Under the pieces are notes generated by a model, which saw nothing but the letters and a program-made list of their open reading frames with translations, did not search any database and had not been told where the DNA came from. A DNA stretch of 64,000 nt. It comes from CAYGZL01 sp964354345 (GTDB taxonomy: Bacteria; Chloroflexota; Anaerolineae; Anaerolineales; UBA4823). The stretch spans positions 1-64,000 of the forward strand of contig CAYGZL010000018.1 of assembly GCA_964354345.1 (NCBI GenBank). Direction: 5' to 3'. Made by a program: the position numbers and the translations under genes. This document shows positions 26,567-35,916 of the stretch, piece after piece; the stretch's first letter is position 1, and the number at the start of each line of letters is the position of its first letter.

Positions 26567-26613
26567 GCGCCGGCCCAACCGGCGTTCCGGTGTTAAAAGG
26601 GTTTGCTGAACAA

Positions 26614-27054
26614 ATGTTCGTAGGTCAAGACCACCACTACCTCGATGAGAAAGGGCGCCTTACCATCCCAGCCCATCTACGCGACGTGCTCAATGTCGAA
26701 GGCGCTTATCTGATGCAAGGATTTGAACAAAACCTGATGGTGCTTACTTCTCCGTCCTTTGAAATCATCTCCCAACGCATCAATAAGATGAGCCTGACCG
26801 ATCCTATGGCTCGTCTGCTCAGGCGACTGATCTTTTCATCAGCTGAAAAGATGCTGCTTGACAAAGCAGGGCGTATCTTAATCCCTGAATACTTACGAAA
26901 AGCGGCCGACCTGGTAAATGGTGTCTATATCGTAGGCGTTGGCGCATATCTCGAAATTTGGTCAGAGGAACTCTGGAGCGGCCAGACTACCCAATTACAA
27001 GACGCTCAGGCAAATGGTCACCGCTTTGCCGCCATGGATATCTCTTCTATCTAA
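26614..27054 (+). CDS. mraZ: Transcriptional regulator MraZ
   Basis: This 146-residue protein has the two swapped-hairpin AbrB-like repeats of MraZ: DEKGRLTIPAHLRDVL near residue 10 and LDKAGRILIPEYLRKAA near residue 85. It binds repeated TGGG boxes and represses the division and cell-wall cluster. The family start MFVGQ fits the ATG at 26614; a longer open frame from 26560 overlaps the operator and is unlikely. It is the first gene of the dcw cluster. Confidence 0.93.
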   Translation: MFVGQDHHYLDEKGRLTIPAHLRDVLNVEGAYLMQGFEQNLMVLTSPSFEIISQRINKMSLTDPMARLLRRLIFSSAEKMLLDKAGRILIPEYLRKAADLVNGVYIVGVGAYLEIWSEELWSGQTTQLQDAQANGHRFAAMDISSI

Positions 27055-27109
27055 CCAGTCAGCTCATTTCGATAGTATTAATGTTCTTGATGCGCGATGT
27101 TCACATCCA

Positions 27110-28120
27110 ATGGCCAAGTTTAGCACGGAAGATAAGCTTCCGCACTATCCTGTTCTTTACCAAGAAATTATACACGCTTTACAGCCGCGTCAGGGTGGAT
27201 TTTTTGTGGACGGAACTTTGGGAGCAGGTGGCCATGCCTGGGGCATTTTACAAGCAAGCTCACCCACTGGCCAACTGCTTGGATTGGATGTTGATCCCCA
27301 AGCCCTGGAACTGGCGAAACAACGCCTGGCACCTTTCGCCACTCGCTGTGTCATCTTACAAGCCTCGTATATAACCCTCAGCGAACAACTTGCTCATTTG
27401 GTTTGGTCGGCAGTGGATGGAATATTGCTTGACCTGGGTATATCGTCGATACAGGTAGACACCCCCCAACGAGGTTTTTCCTTCCTGGCAGAGGCTCCCC
27501 TGGATATGCGCTTCGATCCCCGCAACCCGGTAACCGCCGCAGACCTGGTAAACAACATGTCTGAAGGAGAACTGGCTGATATCTTCTTTCGTTATGGAGA
27601 AGAGCGCCAGGCGCGCAGGATCGCCAGAGCAATCCTGGCTGCCCGACCAGTCCTTACCACCAGCCAATTGGCTCAAATCGTAAGTGGATCAGTTTCGGCA
27701 CAGAAGAGCAGGACTGGATCTATTAATCCACGATCCAATGGTCGCCATCCTAAAGCTCGGGGAAAGATCCATCCGGCGACCCGTGTATTTCAAGCGCTGC
27801 GAATTGCCGTCAACCAGGAACTTCAAGCTTTGGAAGCGGTTCTGCCGCAGGCTATGGCAGCGCTAGCCCCAGGTGGACGGGTGGCGATAATTTCCTTCCA
27901 TTCGCTGGAAGATCGGATTGTAAAGCAGTTTTTTCGCCGGGAGAGCCAGGACTGTCTGTGCCCTCCTCGTCAGCCGGCTTGCACTTGTGGTCACCGCGCT
28001 GCTTTGGTTGAAATAACTCGCAAACCTGTGCAACCTGGAGCTGAGGAAATCACTCAAAATCCCCGCTCACGCAGCGCCCGGCTTCGAGTAGCGGAGAAAT
28101 TACCACCCCGTAATGGATAA
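27110..28120 (+). CDS. rsmH: 16S rRNA m4C1402 methyltransferase
   Basis: This 336-residue MraW/RsmH family protein has FVDGTLGAGGHAWGIL (SAM-binding), DGILLDLGISSIQVD, RGFSFLAEAPLDMRFD and the C-terminal ISFHSLEDRIVKQFF. It methylates N4 of C1402 in the decoding centre of 16S rRNA. The family start lies at the ATG at 27110, 55 bases after mraZ; the open frame extends further upstream in the overlap with mraZ but that part is not family-like. About 30 residues (near 27700-27770) between family blocks look like a low-complexity insertion. Confidence 0.95.
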   Translation: MAKFSTEDKLPHYPVLYQEIIHALQPRQGGFFVDGTLGAGGHAWGILQASSPTGQLLGLDVDPQALELAKQRLAPFATRCVILQASYITLSEQLAHLVWSAVDGILLDLGISSIQVDTPQRGFSFLAEAPLDMRFDPRNPVTAADLVNNMSEGELADIFFRYGEERQARRIARAILAARPVLTTSQLAQIVSGSVSAQKSRTGSINPRSNGRHPKARGKIHPATRVFQALRIAVNQELQALEAVLPQAMAALAPGGRVAIISFHSLEDRIVKQFFRRESQDCLCPPRQPACTCGHRAALVEITRKPVQPGAEEITQNPRSRSARLRVAEKLPPRNG

Positions 28121-28256
28121 ATATATGGTCGCCCGAAGAAACAAGAGATCCATAAGTATTCCAGCAGGATGTTGGCATGTTAGTTGCAAGTCATTAGGTA
28201 TCTGCACTGACTATATGAAAATTACGTAACGGACAGAGAAGAACCAGTAAGGAATC

Positions 28257-28736
28257 ATGAATCGCATTGGAAATTTAAGACAGGCCTATACCCAGATGCC
28301 CTGGCGGAAGCAAGTACAAACGCTGGGATTATTCCTTTTGATCCTGGTCTTTGCGGCTTTGGTGGCCGGTATTTATTTAAGCATCGACGCCCGTTCCGCT
28401 GCGGCTGGTAACGACATTATTTCTATACAAAGCGATATTATGAATATTGATCGGGAAATTGCTGACATGCAGGCGAAGTTAGCCTCATTGACATCCACGA
28501 CAGAAATGGCTAAACGCGCCCGCGATTTAGGTTTTGAACCAATGCAGATAGACCAAACCACCTATATCCTTGTACCCGGTTACATTGACCGTCAGACAGC
28601 CAGCCTGGCTCCGTATAGACAGCCAGGAATTGAAGCCGCACCGGTCCTGCCGCCTGAATATACCGAATCTGTATTTACCTGGTTAGGAAAAAATGTTTTA
28701 CCAACCATCTTACCTGGACTGGAGGTGTCAAAATGA
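28257..28736 (+). CDS. ftsL: FtsL/DivIC-like septum protein
   Basis: This 159-residue protein has one membrane helix (about residues 23-43) followed by a coiled coil (about 55-85, with DIMNIDREIADMQAKL). That topology and the position between rsmH and ftsI are those of FtsL, which links FtsQ and the septal transpeptidase. Sequence identity with FtsL is always low, so the call rests on topology and place. AAGGAA precedes the start. It overlaps the ftsI start by four bases. The preceding 136 bases hold no gene. Confidence 0.65.
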   Translation: MNRIGNLRQAYTQMPWRKQVQTLGLFLLILVFAALVAGIYLSIDARSAAAGNDIISIQSDIMNIDREIADMQAKLASLTSTTEMAKRARDLGFEPMQIDQTTYILVPGYIDRQTASLAPYRQPGIEAAPVLPPEYTESVFTWLGKNVLPTILPGLEVSK

Positions 28737-30532
28737 AACATAATGACGTTGAAACACGCACCGGAACGGGCCCTGTTCCACAACATTCCTGGCGTTTTTC
28801 ATTCTTAGGAGCTATCCTGATCGTTTTACCGATCCTGATTATTCTCCGCATGGTGCTAATCCAAGCCAGTCCAGCTCAGGCTAAGGAATTCATTAAACAG
28901 GGCATTAGTTTCGATGGCGAATATCGTCCAGTGACCCCCGCCCGCGGCCAAATTTATGATCGTTGGGGTCATCTTTTAGCCGGAAATAAGACCTCGTATG
29001 AGGTCGGAATCGATCTCATGGATGTCAAGAATCCTGAAACGATTGCCTATACAGCCCAAATGGTTTTAGGAATGGATTACAACCGCGCGCTTGAGATCGC
29101 CCGGACATCTCTGGATGATTATATCCATGTGGTCTTACAGGACAATGTAACGGAGGACAAGGTAAATTACTTAATCATCTTGAAGGAACAAATGCGCCTT
29201 CAGTATCGTACCAGCCAGGATCCCAACAAGCCCAGTCTGAGTGGACTCGTATTCCAGGCCCACTTACAGAGGATCTATCCAGAAAACGATCTCGCTTCCA
29301 ACTTACTCGGCTTTGTGGGCGGGGACAAACTGGGACGTAATGGTGTTGAAGGGTATAATAATGACCTTTTGGCTGGAAAATTACAATGGATGTTCTTCCC
29401 CAACGACCCGTACATGGCCCTCAATATCCCCAAGCTGCCGGAGGGTGTCAGCCTGGTCTTAACCATCGACCGGGCAATTCAATCCAGCATGGAGGAGCTC
29501 GCCGATCATGCGGTTAAAGAGTATGGCGCAAAGACGGCAACCATCGTTGTTCTGGATCCTCGCACAGGCGAAATATTGGCCCTGGCCACCAACAATCGCT
29601 TAAATCTCAATGAGTATTGGCGTTATTCCGAGGTATTACCCCAAGACGCCCCCTTCGATCCTGGCGCCACCACTTCGTATGAACCCGGATCGGTTTACAA
29701 AGTTTTCACCATGTCAGCTGCAATCGACCTGGGTGTGGTGACGCCCGAAACTATATTTATTGATCGGGGCGTCATGGAAGTCGGGGGTTACAACATCGTT
29801 AACTGGAACCGCGGCGCCTGGGGCAAGCAGACCATGTTGGGTTGTATGCAACACTCACTGAACACCTGCCTGGCCTGGGTAGCGACCCAGGTTAAGGCAA
29901 CCAACTTTTATCGTTACATGCAAGCCTTTGGAATCGGACACCTGACCGGAGTCAATTTAGCCAATGAGATTACCGGTCGCCTTAAGGTGCCTGGGGACAA
30001 AGACTGGTATGAGATGGATCTGGGCGTCAACGCCTTTGGTCAGGGTGTTTCAGTTACCCCCATCCAGATGGCTTCTGGAGTCTCCGCACTGGCGAATGGG
30101 GGCAAGATCATGCTGCCCCATATCGTCCGGGCAACCATCTCAGATGGCGTACAGCGAGAAACTGAACTGCGGGTCATCTCGACGCCGATCAAGCCAGAGA
30201 CAGCCAAAACGATGACCGAGATGCTGACTAAATCACTTGAGAAGGAATCATCGGTGGCGTTGGTGGATGGTTACCGTGTCGCTGGCAAGACCGGAACAGC
30301 TGAAATTCCGACCCCCTATGGATACAACTCAAATGCGACGAATGCATCCTTCGTCGGCTGGGGTCCTGTTGCTGATCCCCGTTTCCTGGTTTATGTCTGG
30401 CTAGAGCAACCGACTGCATCGATCTGGGGTTCTGAAGTCGCCGCCCCAGTGTTTAGCGAAGCTGTGAAAAAGTTAGTTGTGCTCATGAATATTCCGCCGG
30501 ATGATGTGCGCAACCAACTCCTAGGGCAATAA
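28733..30532 (+). CDS. ftsI: Septal peptidoglycan transpeptidase (class B penicillin-binding protein)
   Basis: This 599-residue class B PBP has a short cytoplasmic tail, one membrane anchor (about residues 20-42), a pedestal domain beginning FDGEYRPVTPARGQIYDRWG, and a transpeptidase domain with S320-VYK, S375-LN and K519-TGTAEIP, the three active-site motifs. It cross-links septal peptidoglycan in complex with FtsW. The start overlaps the FtsL-like gene (ATGA). Confidence 0.93.
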   Translation: MKHNDVETRTGTGPVPQHSWRFSFLGAILIVLPILIILRMVLIQASPAQAKEFIKQGISFDGEYRPVTPARGQIYDRWGHLLAGNKTSYEVGIDLMDVKNPETIAYTAQMVLGMDYNRALEIARTSLDDYIHVVLQDNVTEDKVNYLIILKEQMRLQYRTSQDPNKPSLSGLVFQAHLQRIYPENDLASNLLGFVGGDKLGRNGVEGYNNDLLAGKLQWMFFPNDPYMALNIPKLPEGVSLVLTIDRAIQSSMEELADHAVKEYGAKTATIVVLDPRTGEILALATNNRLNLNEYWRYSEVLPQDAPFDPGATTSYEPGSVYKVFTMSAAIDLGVVTPETIFIDRGVMEVGGYNIVNWNRGAWGKQTMLGCMQHSLNTCLAWVATQVKATNFYRYMQAFGIGHLTGVNLANEITGRLKVPGDKDWYEMDLGVNAFGQGVSVTPIQMASGVSALANGGKIMLPHIVRATISDGVQRETELRVISTPIKPETAKTMTEMLTKSLEKESSVALVDGYRVAGKTGTAEIPTPYGYNSNATNASFVGWGPVADPRFLVYVWLEQPTASIWGSEVAAPVFSEAVKKLVVLMNIPPDDVRNQLLGQ

Positions 30533-30564
30533 TTTACCATAAAGGGCATCATGCCATTCGGCCT

Positions 30565-32190
30565 ATGCTAACTTTTAGAGACATATTTGAGGCTTTGACC
30601 AAGTTTTCATCTCTCCGTTTCGAGCAGCGTGAAACGGTCGTTCCGTTGTCAGAGGGTGGTACGAGGAGGAATGGTGGTTTTGAACTTCCACCCCTCTTCT
30701 CCAACTGGATCATCCCCGAAACTGTAGTGGACTCGCGCCTGGCTACCCCGCGTTCGATGTTTGTGGCTCTTAAAGGGGAAAACCAGGATGGACATGATTT
30801 TGTTGGCGACGCGTTCAAGCACGGGAGTTGCCTAGCTCTGGTGGACAAGGATCTTCCTGATCAATTTACAGTTTTGGATTTATGCCCACCTATTGACTAT
30901 CCCCTGCTCCTTACCCGCTTGGAAAGTTGGATTGGGTATCACTGTATACAACCCAACCTACAAGGTTTGTATACCGAGGAGTCGTTTGGAACGACTACTC
31001 CTTTGTGCTTGAAAGTTCCGGACAGTCTGGCGGCGCTCCAGCATATAGCAGCTTTTTGGCGAAGTAAATTGGCAGCGCTGCGCGTCATTGGGGTTACCGG
31101 CAGCGTAGGCAAATCCTCTACGAAGGAATTGATCGCACAGGTATTAGGCCAGCGCTACCGCACATTGAAAACACCCGGCAACCTGAATAATGAAATTGGC
31201 CTGCCACTTACCCTTTTACAGCTAGACGAGACTTATGAACGCGCCGTTTTGGAGATGGGTTTCTACTATCTCGGGGAAATTGCCCTTTTATGCCAGTTAG
31301 CCCATCCCCATGTAGGCGTGATTACCAATATCGGAACCGTTCATGCTGAGCGAGCCGGTTCTCAAGAAGCCATCGCGCGTGGCAAAGCCGAACTTGTGGA
31401 AGCTTTACCCGCCGCGCCTCAAGGCGTCGCTATTCTCAATCAGGATGACCCCTGGGTGCGTGCAATGGCGGATAAAACCCAGGCGCAGATTTTTTTCTAC
31501 GGGACCACCCCGAACGCCGATCTATGGGTCGATCAAGTGGAGAGCTTAGGGTTGGAGGGTATCCGTTTCCGTATGCACTATCACAACGAGGTGCTTCATC
31601 TCACAGTTCCCATAATCGGCCGCCATTCAGCCCTCACTGCTCTCCGGGCAACTGCTGTCGGTCTGGTTGAAAATTTATCCTGGCAAGAGATCATGGATGG
31701 CTTGTGTAAAAATCAGGGTCAGCTCAGGTTGACTACGATGCGCACTCCAGAAGGCGCCCTGGTTTTAGATGATACGTACAATGCCTCACCCGAGTCAACA
31801 ATGGCAGCCCTGGATTTACTCGCTGATTTAAATGGGCATAAGATCGCTGTGCTGGGTGATATGCGTGAGTTGGGTCCTTACGAACGGCAAGGTCACGAAA
31901 TGGTTGGAGAACGGGTGGCCGAGATAGCAGACGAATTAATCACCGTTGGACCATTAGGCAAGATAATCGGTACGACTGCCCACCAATCGGGTCTCCCCAG
32001 CCAACAGATCACCATTGCCCAAGACAGCTCTCAGGCCATCGCCTATCTAAAGCCAAGGCTCAAAGAGAACGATGTGATTCTGGTAAAAGGTTCGCGTGCC
32101 ATGCAAATGGATGTGATTATTTCAGGACTGCTGGAGACAGATTCTCGAACTATAGTTCCACAGACCATCACAGGACGGGAGGCAGGATAA
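30565..32190 (+). CDS. murF: UDP-MurNAc-tripeptide:D-Ala-D-Ala ligase
   Basis: This 541-residue Mur ligase adds D-Ala-D-Ala to the UDP-MurNAc-tripeptide. It has the P-loop GVTGSVGKSSTKE near residue 175, the NNEIGLPLTLL motif, VLEMGFYYLGEI and the C-terminal LDDTYNASPES loop. It is about 80 residues longer than usual; the extra sequence falls near residues 20-45 and 133-150, where palindromic or repetitive DNA is seen (30650-30700 and 30978-31001). The stop overlaps the mraY start (TAATG). Confidence 0.93.
   Translation: MLTFRDIFEALTKFSSLRFEQRETVVPLSEGGTRRNGGFELPPLFSNWIIPETVVDSRLATPRSMFVALKGENQDGHDFVGDAFKHGSCLALVDKDLPDQFTVLDLCPPIDYPLLLTRLESWIGYHCIQPNLQGLYTEESFGTTTPLCLKVPDSLAALQHIAAFWRSKLAALRVIGVTGSVGKSSTKELIAQVLGQRYRTLKTPGNLNNEIGLPLTLLQLDETYERAVLEMGFYYLGEIALLCQLAHPHVGVITNIGTVHAERAGSQEAIARGKAELVEALPAAPQGVAILNQDDPWVRAMADKTQAQIFFYGTTPNADLWVDQVESLGLEGIRFRMHYHNEVLHLTVPIIGRHSALTALRATAVGLVENLSWQEIMDGLCKNQGQLRLTTMRTPEGALVLDDTYNASPESTMAALDLLADLNGHKIAVLGDMRELGPYERQGHEMVGERVAEIADELITVGPLGKIIGTTAHQSGLPSQQITIAQDSSQAIAYLKPRLKENDVILVKGSRAMQMDVIISGLLETDSRTIVPQTITGREAG
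30978..31001. repeat. Palindrome within murF
   Basis: AGTCGTT-tgg-AACGACT (30980-30996), flanked by GG and CTCC, is a 7-base inverted repeat in a linker of MurF that is not conserved in the family. It resembles the CGGAAC/GTTCCG palindromes elsewhere in the window. Confidence 0.45.
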
Positions 32191-33179
32191 TGCAAACTAC
32201 CCTGGTGATGGGGTTGGCTGCATTAAGCTTTATGCTGACGGTTATCTGGGGACCGCCATTATTGCGCGTGTTACGACATTTCAAGATCGGTAAAGCAATC
32301 CGGGCAGAAGGCCCTGAACGTCATTTCAGTAAAATGGGGACGCCAACGATGGGCGGGATTTTGTTTATCCTACCAGTCGTTTTGATCACAACTTTACTCA
32401 ATGCGGTGTCCTTGATGGGCATTACAGTACTCGGGCGCTCCGTGATCATACCCATGGTGGTTATGTTAGCTTTTGCTGTATTAGGCGGTATCGATGATTG
32501 GATCGGATTAAAAGGTCGCAAGAGCACCTCCGGGCTGCGCGCTCGCACAAAGTTCCTTCTTCAGGTGTTGTTGGCATTGCTCATCAGTTGGACTTTGTGG
32601 TATCTGCTTGAAGTTCCCCAACTCTATCTCCCGGGCGTGAAAGGTGAGATAAACCTGGGCATCTGGTATGTCCCAATTGCCGCCTTCGTCATCGTCGCCT
32701 TATCCAATGCAGTTAATTTAACTGATGGCCTGGACGGACTGGCTGGATTGATCACCTCTACCGCTTTTGTGGCGTATGGCGGTGTGGCATTGCTCCAAGG
32801 GCAGGTGTTTATCGCCCGGTTTTGCTTCACATTGGTCGGCGCAATTTTTGGTTTTCTATGGTTCAATGTCCATCCCGCTCAGCTTTTTATGGGCGATACT
32901 GGATCACTGTCATTGGGAGCTACCCTCGCGGTTGTCGCACTGATGACCGGGCAATGGATCCTTTTTCCCATCATAGCGATTATTCCAGTCAGTATCACCA
33001 TGAGTGATGTTTTACAAATCGCTTACTTTAAACTAACCCACGGTAAACGGCTGTTTAAAATGGCGCCTCTGCACCACCATTTTGAGCTATCAGGCTGGAG
33101 CGAGACACAGATTGTGCAGCGTTTTTGGTTGATTGGATTACTGTGTGCCATGATCGGCGTGGCTTTGACGCTGGTATGA
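32190..33179 (+). CDS. mraY: Phospho-N-acetylmuramoyl-pentapeptide transferase
   Basis: This 329-residue integral membrane enzyme has about ten helices, the TPTMGGILFILPVV segment, the aspartate motif GGIDDWIGL, VNLTDGLDGLAGL and the C-terminal MAPLHHHFELSGWSE. It makes lipid I from UDP-MurNAc-pentapeptide and undecaprenyl phosphate. The start ATG shares one base with the murF stop and the end overlaps murD (ATGA). Confidence 0.96.
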   Translation: MQTTLVMGLAALSFMLTVIWGPPLLRVLRHFKIGKAIRAEGPERHFSKMGTPTMGGILFILPVVLITTLLNAVSLMGITVLGRSVIIPMVVMLAFAVLGGIDDWIGLKGRKSTSGLRARTKFLLQVLLALLISWTLWYLLEVPQLYLPGVKGEINLGIWYVPIAAFVIVALSNAVNLTDGLDGLAGLITSTAFVAYGGVALLQGQVFIARFCFTLVGAIFGFLWFNVHPAQLFMGDTGSLSLGATLAVVALMTGQWILFPIIAIIPVSITMSDVLQIAYFKLTHGKRLFKMAPLHHHFELSGWSETQIVQRFWLIGLLCAMIGVALTLV

Positions 33180-34681
33180 CAATGCCTACTATTCAAAACT
33201 GGTTCGGTTTGAAAGTGGTTATCCTGGGTGCCGCCCGGCAAGGAATTGCCCTGGCGCGCTATCTGGCGATGCGTGGCGCCCAGGTCATCATAAACGACCG
33301 TCGAACCATGACTGAACTATCTTCGGGGGGCGCGATTAATCCCCAGCACGCCCTGACGGATTTGCTCGAACCCGGAAAAACCGCCTTTCCACTTACCTTT
33401 TTCTTTGGAGATCACCCCTTCAGTCTACTGGATGGTGCAGACCTGCTCTGCCTGTCTGGAGGAGTTGCTACCTCACTGCCAATTGTGATCGAAGCTCAAC
33501 AGCGTGGCATTCCATTATCTAATGACTCGCAAATATTTTTCGAGGCAGCAGCCTGTAAAACCGTTGGCATTACCGGTTCAGCAGGAAAAACGACTACTAC
33601 CACTCTGGTAGGCCGAATGGCTGAAGCAGCCGTGCAAAATGGATGTTACCCGGTTCGGGCCGAGCGAAGTGGCGGTGGAGTAAATAGGGCCGTAAAGGTA
33701 TGGGTTGGCGGTAACATCGGCACGCCTTTGATCAACTTCGTTGATGAAATGAGTCCGGATGATCTAGCCATATTGGAACTCTCTAGCTTCCAACTAGAGA
33801 TCATGACCCGCTCGCCTCAGGTGGCGGCAGTACTCAATATTACACCCAATCACTTCGATCGTCACCTGACTATGGCAGCCTATCAGGCTGCTAAAGCTCA
33901 TATCTTAAAATTCCAATCCCCGGCAGATATAGCTATTGTTGGTCGAGAGGATGCGGGCGCCTGGGCGTTAGCGAATGAAGTTCGAGGCAGGTTGTGGTCC
34001 TTCGGCTTAGGCGAGGTACCGGTTGACCAGACGGGAACCTGCTTCCACAACAAAGCGATTTATTTATATCATCCCGAAATAAGAGACGGATCTCGTCATG
34101 AATTTATCCTGCCCCGAGACGAAATTCTACTGCGGGGAGAACACAACCTGCTAAATGTATTAGCAGCCTGCGCGATTGCCGCTGCAATTGGGCTGCCGGT
34201 CTTCGCGATGCGCCAGGGCATCCAGGGGTTCCATGGGGTTGCCCATCGTTTGGAATTTATAAGATCCTGGCATGGCGCTGATTGGTACAACGACTCGATC
34301 GCAACCGCGCCAGAACGAAGCATGGCAGCCATTCACTCTTTCGACGAACCATTGGTGTTACTGGCTGGTGGAAGAGATAAAAACCTGCCATGGGACGAGT
34401 TTGCCCGTCTGGTTTTGCGCCGGGTTGATCATCTGATCGTGTTTGGCGAGGCGGCTGACAAGATAGAATCCGCCATCCATGATGCTGCTAATGACAGAAC
34501 GGCCGTTCCACTCACGATTACGAAATGCTTGCGATTAATGGATGCAGTGAAGACTGCGGCTGAACTGGCTAAACCTGGCCAGGTTGTTTTGTTCTCTCCG
34601 GGTGGAACCAGTTTTGATGAATTTCGGGATTTTGAGGAGCGTGGAGAATGTTACACCCAGTGGGTGACCGAACTAAGATAG
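33176..34681 (+). CDS. murD: UDP-MurNAc-L-Ala:D-Glu ligase
   Basis: This 501-residue Mur ligase has an N-terminal Rossmann domain (LKVVILGAARQGIALARYL), the P-loop GITGSAGKTTTTTLVG near residue 131, GGNIGTPLINFV and LELSSFQLE. Its length exceeds the usual 440-450, partly because about 18 residues (GCYPVRAERSGGGVNRA region) are inserted between the P-loop helix and the VWVGGNIG strand. The ATG at 33176 overlaps the mraY stop (ATGA) and is preferred over the longer frame from 33125. Its end overlaps the ftsW start by about 34 bases. Confidence 0.93.
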   Translation: MTMPTIQNWFGLKVVILGAARQGIALARYLAMRGAQVIINDRRTMTELSSGGAINPQHALTDLLEPGKTAFPLTFFFGDHPFSLLDGADLLCLSGGVATSLPIVIEAQQRGIPLSNDSQIFFEAAACKTVGITGSAGKTTTTTLVGRMAEAAVQNGCYPVRAERSGGGVNRAVKVWVGGNIGTPLINFVDEMSPDDLAILELSSFQLEIMTRSPQVAAVLNITPNHFDRHLTMAAYQAAKAHILKFQSPADIAIVGREDAGAWALANEVRGRLWSFGLGEVPVDQTGTCFHNKAIYLYHPEIRDGSRHEFILPRDEILLRGEHNLLNVLAACAIAAAIGLPVFAMRQGIQGFHGVAHRLEFIRSWHGADWYNDSIATAPERSMAAIHSFDEPLVLLAGGRDKNLPWDEFARLVLRRVDHLIVFGEAADKIESAIHDAANDRTAVPLTITKCLRLMDAVKTAAELAKPGQVVLFSPGGTSFDEFRDFEERGECYTQWVTELR

Positions 34682-35916
34682 ACGGACCTGTGGAACGACG
34701 GAATGATTGGCGAAGTGCCCCACCCCAGGTGCGTTCTATTCAGTTGGGTATCGACGTACCTTTGCTTCTGATCATTGCTACCCTGCTGATCATCGGTCTG
34801 GTCATGGTGTACTCAGCCAGTTATAACATATCCAATTTAGTATATGATAATCCAAACCGAATCTTCACCCGCCAGGTAATCTGGATGGTCTTAGGATTAT
34901 GCATTTGTATTGGAATGATCTGGTTGGACTACCATTACTGGCGCCGGTGGGCGTTATGGGCCATGGTGGGTACCATAGTCGCACTGATGGGTGTGTTATT
35001 CCTCAATAATATAGTCAATGGAGCCGTACGCACGCTATGGGGGGGATCTATCCAACCGTCTGAAGCGGCCAAGTTGATGATTATTATTTACCTGTCTGTA
35101 TGGTTGTTCGCAAAAAAAGATCAGATCACGGATGTGAATTTTGGGTTGATCCCGATGGCCGCTATGCTGGGTGCGTTAGGAGGTTTGATTTTCCTACAAC
35201 CGGATATCTCGGCTGTCATAACCATTATGGTCCTGGGAGGCATAATGTTCTTCCTGGCAGGCGGTGACTTGCGCCAGATATTAATCCTGGTTCTGGTCGC
35301 CCTGGTGGTCGGCGCGATCATTGTGCGGATCAATCCAACCGGTTTAGAGCGCGTGAACGAATATTTCGACGGATTGAAAGACCCAACAAAAGCTTCCTAC
35401 CATGTCCGGCGTGCAATTGAATCTTTTGTGCGCGGCGGCTGGATCGGCGTAGGTATTGGAAACGGCAAGACTAAACTTACGGGGTTACCTGTACCTCAGA
35501 CAGATAGTATCTTTGCTGTGATTGGGGAAGAAACAGGTGCATTGGGCGCCGTTTCAGTCATCAGCCTCTATGGGCTGTTGCTTTGGCGGGGCTTAACCAT
35601 CTCACGCCGTGCGCCTGACATGATGGGCAAGCTGTTAGCGGCCGGCCTTTCTATCTGGATTTGTATGGAAGCTTTTGTCAATATGGCAGTCATGTTAAAC
35701 TTGCTTCCCTTTGCAGGGAATGCTTTACCATTCATCAGTAGTGGAGGTTCAAGCCTGGTTGTGACCTTAGCTGGAATAGGGATTTTGTTAAACATCTCAC
35801 GACGTGGAGTTCAAGAAGAAGATGCCAGAGTCTACGGTGCGGTTGTTGATCTGCGCAGGAGGGACGGGCGGCGGCGTGTATCCAGCCCTCGCCGTTCTTC
35901 AGACCATGCAGAGTAA
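34648..35916 (+). CDS. ftsW: Septal glycosyltransferase FtsW (SEDS family)
   Basis: This 422-residue SEDS protein has about ten membrane helices, LVMVYSASYNIS in the first helix, ending with LLPFAGNALPFISSGGSSL and an ILLNISRR tail, both typical of FtsW. It polymerises lipid II at the septum with the class B PBP. GAGGAG lies eight bases before the ATG at 34648, which overlaps the end of murD. The C-terminal basic tail overlaps the start of murG by 95 bases, an unusually long overlap. Confidence 0.93.
   Translation: MLHPVGDRTKIDGPVERRNDWRSAPPQVRSIQLGIDVPLLLIIATLLIIGLVMVYSASYNISNLVYDNPNRIFTRQVIWMVLGLCICIGMIWLDYHYWRRWALWAMVGTIVALMGVLFLNNIVNGAVRTLWGGSIQPSEAAKLMIIIYLSVWLFAKKDQITDVNFGLIPMAAMLGALGGLIFLQPDISAVITIMVLGGIMFFLAGGDLRQILILVLVALVVGAIIVRINPTGLERVNEYFDGLKDPTKASYHVRRAIESFVRGGWIGVGIGNGKTKLTGLPVPQTDSIFAVIGEETGALGAVSVISLYGLLLWRGLTISRRAPDMMGKLLAAGLSIWICMEAFVNMAVMLNLLPFAGNALPFISSGGSSLVVTLAGIGILLNISRRGVQEEDARVYGAVVDLRRRDGRRRVSSPRRSSDHAE

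Noticed and set aside
26560..26613. Start of MraZ at 26560
   Set aside because: It would begin inside the third MraZ box and add 18 residues absent from the family.
31089..31130. P-loop-like GTTACCGGC in murF as a separate ATPase
   Set aside because: It is the normal MurF nucleotide-binding loop.
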